From Deltaproteobacteria bacterium (GTDB lineage: Bacteria; Desulfobacterota; Deferrimicrobia; Deferrimicrobiales; Deferrimicrobiaceae): a DNA stretch of 5,145 nt. Location: assembly GCA_025357175.1 (NCBI GenBank), contig JANXPS010000107.1:1-5145 (forward strand), in the 5' to 3' direction. The stretch's first letter is position 1. The number at the start of each line of letters is the position of its first letter. The position numbers were made by a program, and so were the translations under genes. Positions 1-5,145 of this stretch are shown here, one piece after another. The notes under the pieces were generated by a model, which searched no databases, was not told the DNA's origin, and saw only the letters and a list, made by a program, of their open reading frames with translations.

Positions 1-575
1 TCGACGGCGCGTGCGGCGGCTTCGGCCATTTGCACGAGGTCGCGGGCGTGTCGGCCCATGCGGAAAGATTCGCAGAAAGGGCCGGTGTGTATTTCGATCG
101 CGTCGGCACCGGCCTTTGCGGCCGCTTCGACCTGGGGAAGATCTGCGTCGATGAAGAGGCTGACCAGGATGCCGGCGGACTTCAGTCGAGACACCGCGGA
201 TGCGACCGCGCCGGAGAAACGCACGACGTCGAGCCCGCCTTCGGTGGTCACTTCACGCCGTTTCTCGGGGACGAGCGTGGCGGAATAGGGCCTGGCGGAA
301 AGCGCGATCGAGACCATCTCTTCGGTGACGGCCATTTCGAGGTTGATACGGCTCTGTACGGTAAGCCGCAGCAGGTCGAGGTCGCGATCCTGGATGTGGC
401 GCCGATCTTCCCGGAGGTGGATGGTGATTCCGTCGGCGCCGTTGTGTTCGGCGATGGCCGCGGCCGTTACGGGGTCAGGCGCCGTGCCGCCGCGTGCCTG
501 CCGGAGCGTCGCGACGTGGTCGATGTTGACGCCGAGCCGCCTCCGAACGGATCGTTGATCATCGCGGGAATTCAT
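1..575 (-). CDS. pdxJ: Pyridoxine 5'-phosphate synthase PdxJ, N-terminal 191 residues (3' end outside window)
   Basis: PdxJ condenses 1-deoxy-D-xylulose 5-phosphate with 3-amino-2-oxopropyl phosphate to give pyridoxine 5'-phosphate, the ring-closing step of DXP-dependent vitamin B6 synthesis in the cytoplasm. Translating the minus strand from ATG at 575 gives 191 uninterrupted codons running off the left edge. Family hallmarks appear in order: LGVNIDHVATLRQARG (residues 14-29), GADGITIHLREDRRHI (46-61, with the active-site His/Arg cluster), NLEMAVTEEM (78-87, catalytic Glu80), VPEKRREVTTEGGLDV (102-117), VSLFID (138-143) and IEIHTG (160-165). The family is usually about 240 residues, so roughly 50, including the C-terminal AGHGL region, are missing only because the window ends. 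The N-terminus is about 8 residues longer than E. coli PdxJ; no other start codon lies between the ATG and the conserved LGVNID. The ATG overlaps the glmM stop (ATGA). Identity is secure. Confidence 0.96.
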   Translation of the reverse strand, partial: MNSRDDQRSVRRRLGVNIDHVATLRQARGGTAPDPVTAAAIAEHNGADGITIHLREDRRHIQDRDLDLLRLTVQSRINLEMAVTEEMVSIALSARPYSATLVPEKRREVTTEGGLDVVRFSGAVASAVSRLKSAGILVSLFIDADLPQVEAAAKAGADAIEIHTGPFCESFRMGRHARDLVQMAEAAARAV

Positions 576-1924
576 TGCAGCTCGGCTCCGGCTTTTTCCG
601 CGAGCGCGTAGACGATCGAATCGACCAACTTCTGGTCTTCGCCCTCGGCCATGATGCGGAGCAACGGTTCGGTCCCGCTGTAGCGCACCACGATCCGCCC
701 CCGGTTTCCAAGTTTCTTTTCGAACTCGGCCACGGCTTTTGCGAATCCGGGCAGCTCTTCGATGGGCACGCGCCGCTCGAGGCGGACATTTCGCAGCACC
801 TGGGGATAGACGGCCAGCTCGGTGGCGAGATCGGCCAATGGCCGGCCGCTTTCGACCATGACCGCAAGAAGCTGCAGTGCCGCGAGCGTCCCGTCTCCCG
901 TGGTTGCATGATCGAGGAAGATGAGATGCCCCGACTGCTCTCCGCCGAAGTTGTACCCTTCCGTCCTCATCGTCTCGACGACGTACCGGTCGCCGACCGC
1001 GGTTCTGACCAGGCCGATTCCGCGTTCCTTGAGGTAGATCTCGAGGCCGATGTTGCTCATCACCGTCGCCACGACCGTGTCTTTCCTGAGGCTCCCGGTG
1101 CGCTTGAGTTCGTTGGCGCATATGGCCATGATCCGGTCGCCGTTGATGACCGTCCCGTTGTGGTCCACGACGATGACCCTGTCGGCGTCGCCGTCCAGCG
1201 AGATGCCGAGGTCGGCCCGGACCTCCCTGACTTTCGCGGAAACGACCTCGGGGTGGAGCGATCCGCAAAGGTCGTTGATGTTGGTGCCGTTCGGAGTGAT
1301 GCCGATCGGGATCACCTCGGCGCCAAGCTCCTGAAACACCAGCGGTGCGATCTTGTAGGCCGCGCCGTTACCGCAGTCGACGACGATGCGAAGGCCCTCG
1401 AGAGACAGGTGGGCGGGAAAAGTGTTTTTAAGGAACACGATATAGCGTCCGGTGGCGTCGTCGATGCGGTGCGCCTTGCCGATCTGCGGAGAAGGCGGGC
1501 GGACGGATTTGAGGATGTCGCCGCTTGCGATCTCTTCGATCCGCGCCTCGAGTTCGTCGGGGAGCTTGAATCCGTCACGGCCGAAGAACTTGATGCCGTT
1601 GTCCTGGAAAGGGTTGTGGGAGGCCGAGATCACGACGCCCGCATCGGCACGCATCGAGTGGGTCAGGAATGCGATTCCGGGCGTGGGGAGCGGGCCGACG
1701 AGCAGCACATCTCCGCCCATCGCGCAGATCCCGGCTGAAAGCGCGGTTTCGAACATGTAGCCCGAGAGCCGGGTATCCTTCCCGATCACGACCTTGTGGC
1801 GCCCCGTGTGGTTACGGAACACGTGGACTACGGCCTGGCCCAGTGCCAAAGCGGTCTCGACGGTCATCGGATCGGTGTTCGCGACCCCGCGAACGCCGTC
1901 GGTTCCGAAAAGTTTTCTGCTCAA
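572..1924 (-). CDS. glmM: Phosphoglucosamine mutase GlmM, TTG start
   Basis: GlmM interconverts glucosamine 6-phosphate and glucosamine 1-phosphate, the step between GlmS and GlmU towards UDP-GlcNAc for peptidoglycan and lipopolysaccharide. The 450-residue product has the normal family length and all four functional loops of the alpha-D-phosphohexomutase fold: the phosphoserine loop ISASHNP (99-105, phosphorylated Ser102, same number as in E. coli), the Mg2+ loop DGDADR (244-249), the sugar-specificity loop GEQSGH (328-333) and the phosphate-binding loop RYSGTEP (414-420). The N-terminal motif KLFGTDGVRG (4-13) fixes the start. The only start codon between the upstream in-frame stop (the cdaR TAG at 1936-1934) and that motif is TTG at 1924-1922; the next in-frame ATG would delete the conserved N-terminus. 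It lies 9 nt after cdaR and overlaps pdxJ by 4 nt. In Firmicutes GlmM binds and restrains the cyclase CdaA; the same link here is inference from gene order. Confidence 0.98.
   Translation of the reverse strand: MSRKLFGTDGVRGVANTDPMTVETALALGQAVVHVFRNHTGRHKVVIGKDTRLSGYMFETALSAGICAMGGDVLLVGPLPTPGIAFLTHSMRADAGVVISASHNPFQDNGIKFFGRDGFKLPDELEARIEEIASGDILKSVRPPSPQIGKAHRIDDATGRYIVFLKNTFPAHLSLEGLRIVVDCGNGAAYKIAPLVFQELGAEVIPIGITPNGTNINDLCGSLHPEVVSAKVREVRADLGISLDGDADRVIVVDHNGTVINGDRIMAICANELKRTGSLRKDTVVATVMSNIGLEIYLKERGIGLVRTAVGDRYVVETMRTEGYNFGGEQSGHLIFLDHATTGDGTLAALQLLAVMVESGRPLADLATELAVYPQVLRNVRLERRVPIEELPGFAKAVAEFEKKLGNRGRIVVRYSGTEPLLRIMAEGEDQKLVDSIVYALAEKAGAELQ
586..589 (-). promoter_or_regulatory. 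Ribosome-binding site for pdxJ inside glmM
   Basis: GGAG on the minus strand lies 10 nt before the pdxJ ATG at 575, within the last codons of glmM (AGAELQ). It supports the ATG that overlaps the glmM stop as the true pdxJ start. Confidence 0.5.
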
Positions 1925-1939
1925 GCGGGCCCCCTACCT
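1925..1939 (-). promoter_or_regulatory. Ribosome-binding region for the TTG start of glmM
   Basis: The minus strand reads AGGTAGGGGGCCCGC directly before TTG. It contains the cdaR stop TAG (1936-1934) within a purine-rich run. The G run ends 5 nt before the TTG and the AGG sits 12 nt away, so the match to a standard Shine-Dalgarno is imperfect. Together with the TTG codon it suggests modest or coupled initiation of glmM. Confidence 0.5.
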
Positions 1940-2593
1940 GAACTGGATTCTGACGCGGACGACGGGATTGCCGACGATTTTAGCATGCACGGTCCACAAT
2001 TCGACACGCGCCATGGTCGAGTAAAGACCTTTCGCCTTTTCGGGGATTATTTCCTCGGTATACAACCCGGCAACCTGTGAAAACGCGGCGGGTGGCGCCT
2101 CGACTTCGACGGTTCGCGGTTCGACGTCGACTTTCATTATCCGCTGGCGGATCGCGGGCGACGCCACGACTCTCGCGGCCACCGGCATCCTCCGCCTTTC
2201 GAGACGTTCGAGCAGGACCTCGACGGCGGTCGGATACATTCGGGACACCTTCACGCCCGGCGGAACGTGGATTCCCCGCTCCTCGACCGAGACGATCCTG
2301 CGTCCGGCCCTCGAGTTCGAGAGATCGATCGAAGCGGACACATCGTCGGGCTTCATGTTTCCCAGGATCGACGGCGGACCCGACAGGCGAAGCTCGACCT
2401 GGCGGTCGACCTTGTTGGTGATCAGAAATCCGACGGGGATATTCCGGATTTCGAGCGGCACCACGAGGCCGACCTGGATCTCGTTTTCCCCGGCGATGAA
2501 CCACCAGAGCGCCACGGACAGCGCCAGCGCGACCAGCTTGAAACTGAGGTTGTTCAAGACCGTCGTGCGGATGAAACGGGAAAAGGAAGCCAT
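1934..2593 (-). CDS. cdaR: YbbR-domain protein, CdaR-type partner of the diadenylate cyclase
   Basis: The 219-residue product starts with a short charged segment, then one hydrophobic helix (about residues 18-35, ending LWWFIAG). The rest is probably extracytoplasmic and contains two YbbR-like repeats, about 43-127 (VPLEIRNIP... to ...YPTAVEVLLE) and about 132-219 (RRRMPVAARV... to the C-terminus). In Firmicutes CdaR proteins of this architecture bind CdaA at the membrane and modulate cyclic di-AMP synthesis; the role here is inferred from the domain type and from sitting directly between cdaA and glmM. The start chosen is ATG 2593-2591, sharing one base with the cdaA stop (TGATG) and following a GGAGGGGG purine tract. 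The frame stays open for 54 more codons upstream inside cdaA, but that segment is Arg-rich, low-complexity and would place the membrane helix 70 residues in. Bacillus CdaR is much longer (about 480 residues, more YbbR repeats), so this is a short form. No enzymatic residues are expected. Confidence 0.9.
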   Translation of the reverse strand: MASFSRFIRTTVLNNLSFKLVALALSVALWWFIAGENEIQVGLVVPLEIRNIPVGFLITNKVDRQVELRLSGPPSILGNMKPDDVSASIDLSNSRAGRRIVSVEERGIHVPPGVKVSRMYPTAVEVLLERLERRRMPVAARVVASPAIRQRIMKVDVEPRTVEVEAPPAAFSQVAGLYTEEIIPEKAKGLYSTMARVELWTVHAKIVGNPVVRVRIQFR

Positions 2594-3360
2594 CAGCGGG
2601 CGCCCCCTCCCTTTCCGAACAGCGACCGGAGCGTATCGCGGAAATCGGAGATCGAGTTCACGCAGGTCGCGACGCTGTCGTGGAAAATCGTCACCCTCCC
2701 CGTTTCCTCGGAAACGACGACCGCGATGGTATCCGTTTCGGTCGATATACCCCACGAGGCCCGGTGCCGGGTCCCCATGCCGCGTGTCGCAGGCGTGTCG
2801 CCCGGGATCGGAAGAATGACGGCTGCCGCGGCGATCCGTTCGTTGCGGACGACGACCGCCCCGTCGTGGATCGGGGAGGCGGTCGAGAAGATGGCTTCGA
2901 GAAGCTCGCGTGAAAAGGTCGAATCGATCTCCTTGCCGTTTTCGACGAACTCCTGAAGGCCGTTGCCGCGTTCAAGCAGGATGATCGCGCCGGTGCGGCG
3001 AGATGCCAGGCCGAAAACGGCGCCGCCCAGGATTTCGAGGAAATCGAGCGTCGGAATGGCGGTCCGGGGTCCGAACAACGGCGATTGCCCGACCTTGGCG
3101 AGGCCGCGACGAATTTCGTTCTGGAAGATGACGACGAGGATAACCATCAAGCTTCCGAGGAAGTTTCCAACGATCCACTGGAAGGTGACCATCCCCAGTT
3201 TCTTGGAGAGGACGAAAAGGGCCATCAGCAGGAGCAGGCCGGAAACCATCTGGACCGCGCGGGTGCCGCGGATGAAGGCCAGGACCCAGTAGATGATGAA
3301 GGCGACGAGCAGAATATCGAGAATGTCCGCCGGACGGACCTGGGGGATGAAGCTCAGCAT
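2593..3360 (-). CDS. cdaA: Membrane diadenylate cyclase CdaA (DisA_N / DAC domain)
   Basis: CdaA makes cyclic di-AMP from two ATP at the inner face of the cytoplasmic membrane. The 255-residue product has three predicted membrane helices (about 13-30, 36-53 and 60-80), a short linker, then a DAC domain from about 100. Both signature motifs of active cyclases are intact: HDGA (165-168, metal-binding Asp166) and GTRHR (196-200), in the usual order and spacing, followed by the conserved VVVSEETG. Length and architecture match CdaA of the Firmicutes (about 270 residues), not DisA or CdaS. The ATG at 3360-3358 is embedded in the end of folP (7-nt overlap), with AGGT about 10 nt upstream as a weak ribosome-binding site, suggesting coupling to folP translation. 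It overlaps the next gene by one base. Gene order with cdaR and glmM is the classical c-di-AMP module. A residue oddity: Trp203 in RASWGIS, where Leu or Ile is typical. Confidence 0.96.
   Translation of the reverse strand: MLSFIPQVRPADILDILLVAFIIYWVLAFIRGTRAVQMVSGLLLLMALFVLSKKLGMVTFQWIVGNFLGSLMVILVVIFQNEIRRGLAKVGQSPLFGPRTAIPTLDFLEILGGAVFGLASRRTGAIILLERGNGLQEFVENGKEIDSTFSRELLEAIFSTASPIHDGAVVVRNERIAAAAVILPIPGDTPATRGMGTRHRASWGISTETDTIAVVVSEETGRVTIFHDSVATCVNSISDFRDTLRSLFGKGGGAR
2603..2610 (-). promoter_or_regulatory. Ribosome-binding site for cdaR inside the cdaA 3' end
   Basis: The minus strand reads GGAGGGGG here, 9 nt from the end of the tract to the cdaR ATG at 2593. It is one of the stronger purine tracts among the junctions in this window. 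It lies within the Gly-rich last codons of cdaA (GKGGGAR) and supports the ATG at 2593 over longer in-frame readings. Confidence 0.6.
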
Positions 3361-4235
3361 GACGGGGCCGACCTGACGGCGGAAACGAGTGCAACCGCCT
3401 CGCGGATTTCAGCGACGTCGTGGACGCGAAGGATGTGCGCTCCCTGCCAGGCAGCGATCACATTGGAGGCGATGGTGCCGGGGAGGCGCGAACTATCGGC
3501 GACTCCGGGCAGTTTCCCGAGAAACGATTTGCGGGAAGATCCGAACAGAACCGGCCTGGAAAGGAGGTGCAGCTGTCGGAAAGAACGATGGATCTCGATG
3601 TTGTCCTCGAACCGTTTGCCGAATCCGACGCCCGGGTCGATTACGATCCGGTCGGAGGAAATGCCGGCGGCCTCGGCCGTCCGGATGCTGAGACGCAAGC
3701 TGTCCAGCAGTTCGGGCATGAAGGCCTCGTAGTCCGGTGCATCCTGCATGGTGGCGGGCCGGCCCTTCCTGTGCATCAGGACGACTCCGACGCCCGACCC
3801 GGATACGACGCGGGCCATCAGGGGGTCGTCTTCAAAGGAACTGGTGTCGTTGACGATGTGCGCGCCGGCCTGGATTGCGGCCGACGCCACGGCCGTCCTT
3901 GTCGTGTCCACGGAGATGAGCACGTCGGAACGGTCACGAAGCAATTCCATGACGGGAACGATGCGTCTGATCTGGATGCTGTCGGGGACCGGGTCGGATC
4001 CGGGCCTTGTCGATTCGCCGCCGATGTCGATGATATCGGCCCCGTCGCGAACCATCGCAAGGGCGTGCTCAAGCCCCGCGTCGAGGGAGGCGTACCTGCC
4101 GCCGTCGAAAAAAGAATCGGGGGTCAGGTTGAGGATCCCCATGATCCGCGGCTTGTCGCCGGACAGCGTCAATTCGCGATCGCGGCATCGCAGGATGTAC
4201 GACCCGCATGTCGTTCGGGACGACGGGTCGCTCAT
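3354..4235 (-). CDS. folP: Dihydropteroate synthase FolP
   Basis: FolP joins p-aminobenzoate to 6-hydroxymethyl-7,8-dihydropterin diphosphate to form dihydropteroate in folate synthesis, and is the sulfonamide target. The 293-residue TIM-barrel product carries the expected pterin and PABA-site motifs: MGILNLTPDSFFDGG (32-46), DIGGESTRPGS (70-80), SVDTTR (108-113), VND (128-130), DPGVGFGK (200-207), GSSRKSF (232-238) and RVHDV (270-274). Residues matching E. coli Phe28 and Pro64, whose substitution gives sulfonamide resistance, are unchanged (Phe42, Pro78), so nothing suggests a resistant Sul-type enzyme. Start choice: ATG at 4235-4233 follows GAGGG by 7 nt and begins just after ftsH stops. 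An in-frame ATG at 4271, 12 codons earlier, would overlap ftsH by 26 nt and has no good ribosome-binding site. The C-terminus overlaps cdaA by 7 nt. Identity is certain; the start is probable. Confidence 0.97.
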   Translation of the reverse strand: MSDPSSRTTCGSYILRCRDRELTLSGDKPRIMGILNLTPDSFFDGGRYASLDAGLEHALAMVRDGADIIDIGGESTRPGSDPVPDSIQIRRIVPVMELLRDRSDVLISVDTTRTAVASAAIQAGAHIVNDTSSFEDDPLMARVVSGSGVGVVLMHRKGRPATMQDAPDYEAFMPELLDSLRLSIRTAEAAGISSDRIVIDPGVGFGKRFEDNIEIHRSFRQLHLLSRPVLFGSSRKSFLGKLPGVADSSRLPGTIASNVIAAWQGAHILRVHDVAEIREAVALVSAVRSAPSC

Positions 4236-4248
4236 GCGGTATCCCTCA
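4236..4248 (-). promoter_or_regulatory. folP ribosome-binding site merged with the ftsH stop codon
   Basis: Read on the minus strand, this segment is TGAGGGATACCGC followed directly by the folP ATG. The GAGGG core (4247-4243) overlaps the ftsH TGA (4248-4246) and stands 7 nt from the ATG, close to ideal spacing. It supports the start at 4235 over the in-frame ATG at 4271. It also suggests that ribosomes finishing ftsH are placed to reinitiate on folP. Confidence 0.75.
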
Positions 4249-5145
4249 GTCGTTCGGATCGGCGACCGCATCGACGACGGCGATCGTATCCGCCTTCGAC
4301 GGATTCATATCTTCGATGATGGCCTTGATGACCGCCCCGTCGACCACTTCTTTTTCGAGCAGCGTCTTGGCGACCTTGTGGAGGATGGCGATATTGGTGC
4401 CGAGAATATTCCTCGCCCTGCGGTAAGAATCGTTGATGATGTCGCGGATTTCCTGGTCGATGTCGCGCGCGGTGGATTCGCTGTAATCCTGGTGCCGGTT
4501 GAGATCGCGTCCCAGGAAGATCGGTTCCTGTTTCTGGCCGAATGTCATCGGTCCGAGCTTGTCGCTCATTCCCCACTCGCAGACCATCTTGCGGGCAAGG
4601 AGCGTGGCGCGTTCGATGTCGTTTCCGGCGCCGGTCGTCAGTTCGTTCTCGACCAGTTCTTCGGCGACACGTCCGCCCATCAGGATGGTGATGTTGTTGG
4701 TGAGGTAGGCGCGCGAATAGGTGTGCCGCTCGTCGATTGGCAATTGCTGCGTGAGGCCGAGCGCCATGCCACGCGGGATGATGCTCACCTTGTGGATCGG
4801 GTCGGCGCCCGGGATCATTGTTGCGACGATGGCGTGGCCCGCCTCGTGGTATGCGGTGGATTTCTTTTCTTCGTCGCTGATGATCATCGAACGGCGCTCG
4901 CGGCCCATCATGACCTTGTCCTTGGCCATCTCGAAGCACTCCATCGTGACCTTTGTCATCTCCTTGCCGGCCGCATGAAGCGCGGCCTCGTTGCAAAGGT
5001 TGGCGAGGTCGGCGCCGGTGAAGCCCGGGGTGCCCTTGGCGAGAACGTTGAGATTGACGTCGTCGCCCAGCGGGATCTTGCTGGTGTGGACGCCCAGGAT
5101 CTGTTCCCGCCCCTTGACGTCGGGTTTGGGAACGACGACCTGGCC
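4246..5145 (-). CDS. ftsH: ATP-dependent zinc metalloprotease FtsH, C-terminal 299 residues (5' end outside window)
   Basis: FtsH is a membrane-anchored hexameric AAA+ protease that degrades misassembled membrane proteins and selected short-lived cytoplasmic proteins. The window holds the last 299 residues of a protein usually about 610-650 long: the end of the AAA+ core (QVVVPKPDVKGRE at fragment residues 2-14), the lid helix motif GTPGFTGADLANLCNEAAL (38-56), and the complete M41 peptidase domain. The zinc site is intact: HEAGH (100-104) with catalytic Glu101, and the third ligand Asp176 in TGAGNDI. GGRVAEEL (157-164) and KLGPMTFG follow the family pattern. The N-terminal membrane segments, Walker A and B motifs and arginine fingers lie beyond the right edge. 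The first visible residue is Gly where Arg is common (FDRQVVV). folP follows 10 nt after the stop, so ftsH heads or sits early in the operon. Confidence 0.98.
   Translation of the reverse strand, partial: GQVVVPKPDVKGREQILGVHTSKIPLGDDVNLNVLAKGTPGFTGADLANLCNEAALHAAGKEMTKVTMECFEMAKDKVMMGRERRSMIISDEEKKSTAYHEAGHAIVATMIPGADPIHKVSIIPRGMALGLTQQLPIDERHTYSRAYLTNNITILMGGRVAEELVENELTTGAGNDIERATLLARKMVCEWGMSDKLGPMTFGQKQEPIFLGRDLNRHQDYSESTARDIDQEIRDIINDSYRRARNILGTNIAILHKVAKTLLEKEVVDGAVIKAIIEDMNPSKADTIAVVDAVADPND

Noticed and set aside
30..611. Plus-strand open frame of 193 codons at the left edge
   Set aside because: It is the complement of pdxJ, whose full set of family motifs is read on the minus strand. 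The 193-codon frame has no family signature.
575..1738. Plus-strand open frame of 387 codons opposite glmM
   Set aside because: It lies wholly antisense to an unmistakable glmM, has biased Asp/Val/Arg/His composition typical of a GC-rich complement frame, and shows no domain or motif I recognise. Long antisense frames are expected with this codon bias.
2594..2755. 54-codon N-terminal extension of the cdaR frame, inside cdaA
   Set aside because: The segment overlaps the conserved end of cdaA in another frame, is Arg/Gly-rich and unlike any YbbR N-terminus. The ATG at 2593 has a good purine tract and places the membrane helix correctly at the N-terminus.
3354..4235. FolP as a possible sulfonamide-resistance (Sul-type) enzyme
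   Set aside because: The STRPG and DSFFDGG loops keep the residues found in sensitive chromosomal enzymes, and the gene sits in a core operon with no mobile-element context.
4236..4271. Earlier in-frame ATG for folP at 4271
   Set aside because: It would overlap the ftsH coding end by 26 nt and has no clear ribosome-binding site. The ATG at 4235 has GAGGG at 7 nt and gives a normal-length enzyme.
3420..4319. Plus-strand open frame of 299 codons opposite folP and the ftsH end
   Set aside because: It is antisense to folP with all its catalytic motifs, crosses the folP/ftsH junction, and has shadow-like composition with no recognisable family.
1..5145. Terminators, CRISPR arrays, tRNAs, insertion sequences or riboswitches
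   Set aside because: The coding regions cover essentially every base, with gaps of at most 10 nt. I saw no direct-repeat array, no hairpin followed by a T run at a gene end, and no transposase or integrase fragment.

Overview
This window is one contiguous block of six minus-strand genes with no real intergenic space. In transcription order (right to left) they are ftsH (C-terminal part only, cut by the right edge), folP, cdaA, a YbbR-domain gene (cdaR), glmM and pdxJ (N-terminal part only, cut by the left edge). The DNA is GC-rich and codons favour G or C at the third position, which is why long open frames also appear on the opposite strand. Those frames match no recognisable protein and are treated as shadows.

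The gene order ftsH-folP-cdaA-ybbR-glmM-pdxJ is, from memory, the order seen in Geobacter-like and other deltaproteobacterial (Desulfuromonadota and relatives) genomes. The window therefore most likely comes from the chromosome of a high-GC Gram-negative bacterium of that kind. This assignment rests on gene order and protein style, not on a search, and related phyla remain possible. No transposase, integrase, tRNA, rRNA, CRISPR array or other sign of mobile DNA is visible; this is core chromosome.

Layout: 5145-4246 FtsH protease (AAA+ lid and M41 zinc-protease domain); 4235-3354 dihydropteroate synthase; 3360-2593 membrane diadenylate cyclase CdaA; 2593-1934 YbbR-domain protein with one N-terminal membrane segment; 1924-572 phosphoglucosamine mutase GlmM, starting with TTG; 575-1 pyridoxine 5'-phosphate synthase PdxJ. 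The junctions are a 10-nt gap, a 7-nt overlap, a 1-nt overlap (TGATG), a 9-nt gap and a 4-nt overlap (ATGA). This argues for one polycistronic message with translational coupling. Any promoter must lie upstream of the window's right edge or inside ftsH, and no terminator is seen.

Functionally, the centre (cdaA-cdaR-glmM) is the conserved cyclic di-AMP synthesis and control module, linked to UDP-GlcNAc supply for the cell wall. It is flanked by cofactor genes (folate, vitamin B6) and a membrane quality-control protease. All recognised catalytic motifs in the visible parts are intact. I found no convincing undescribed system here; the findings below are modest points.
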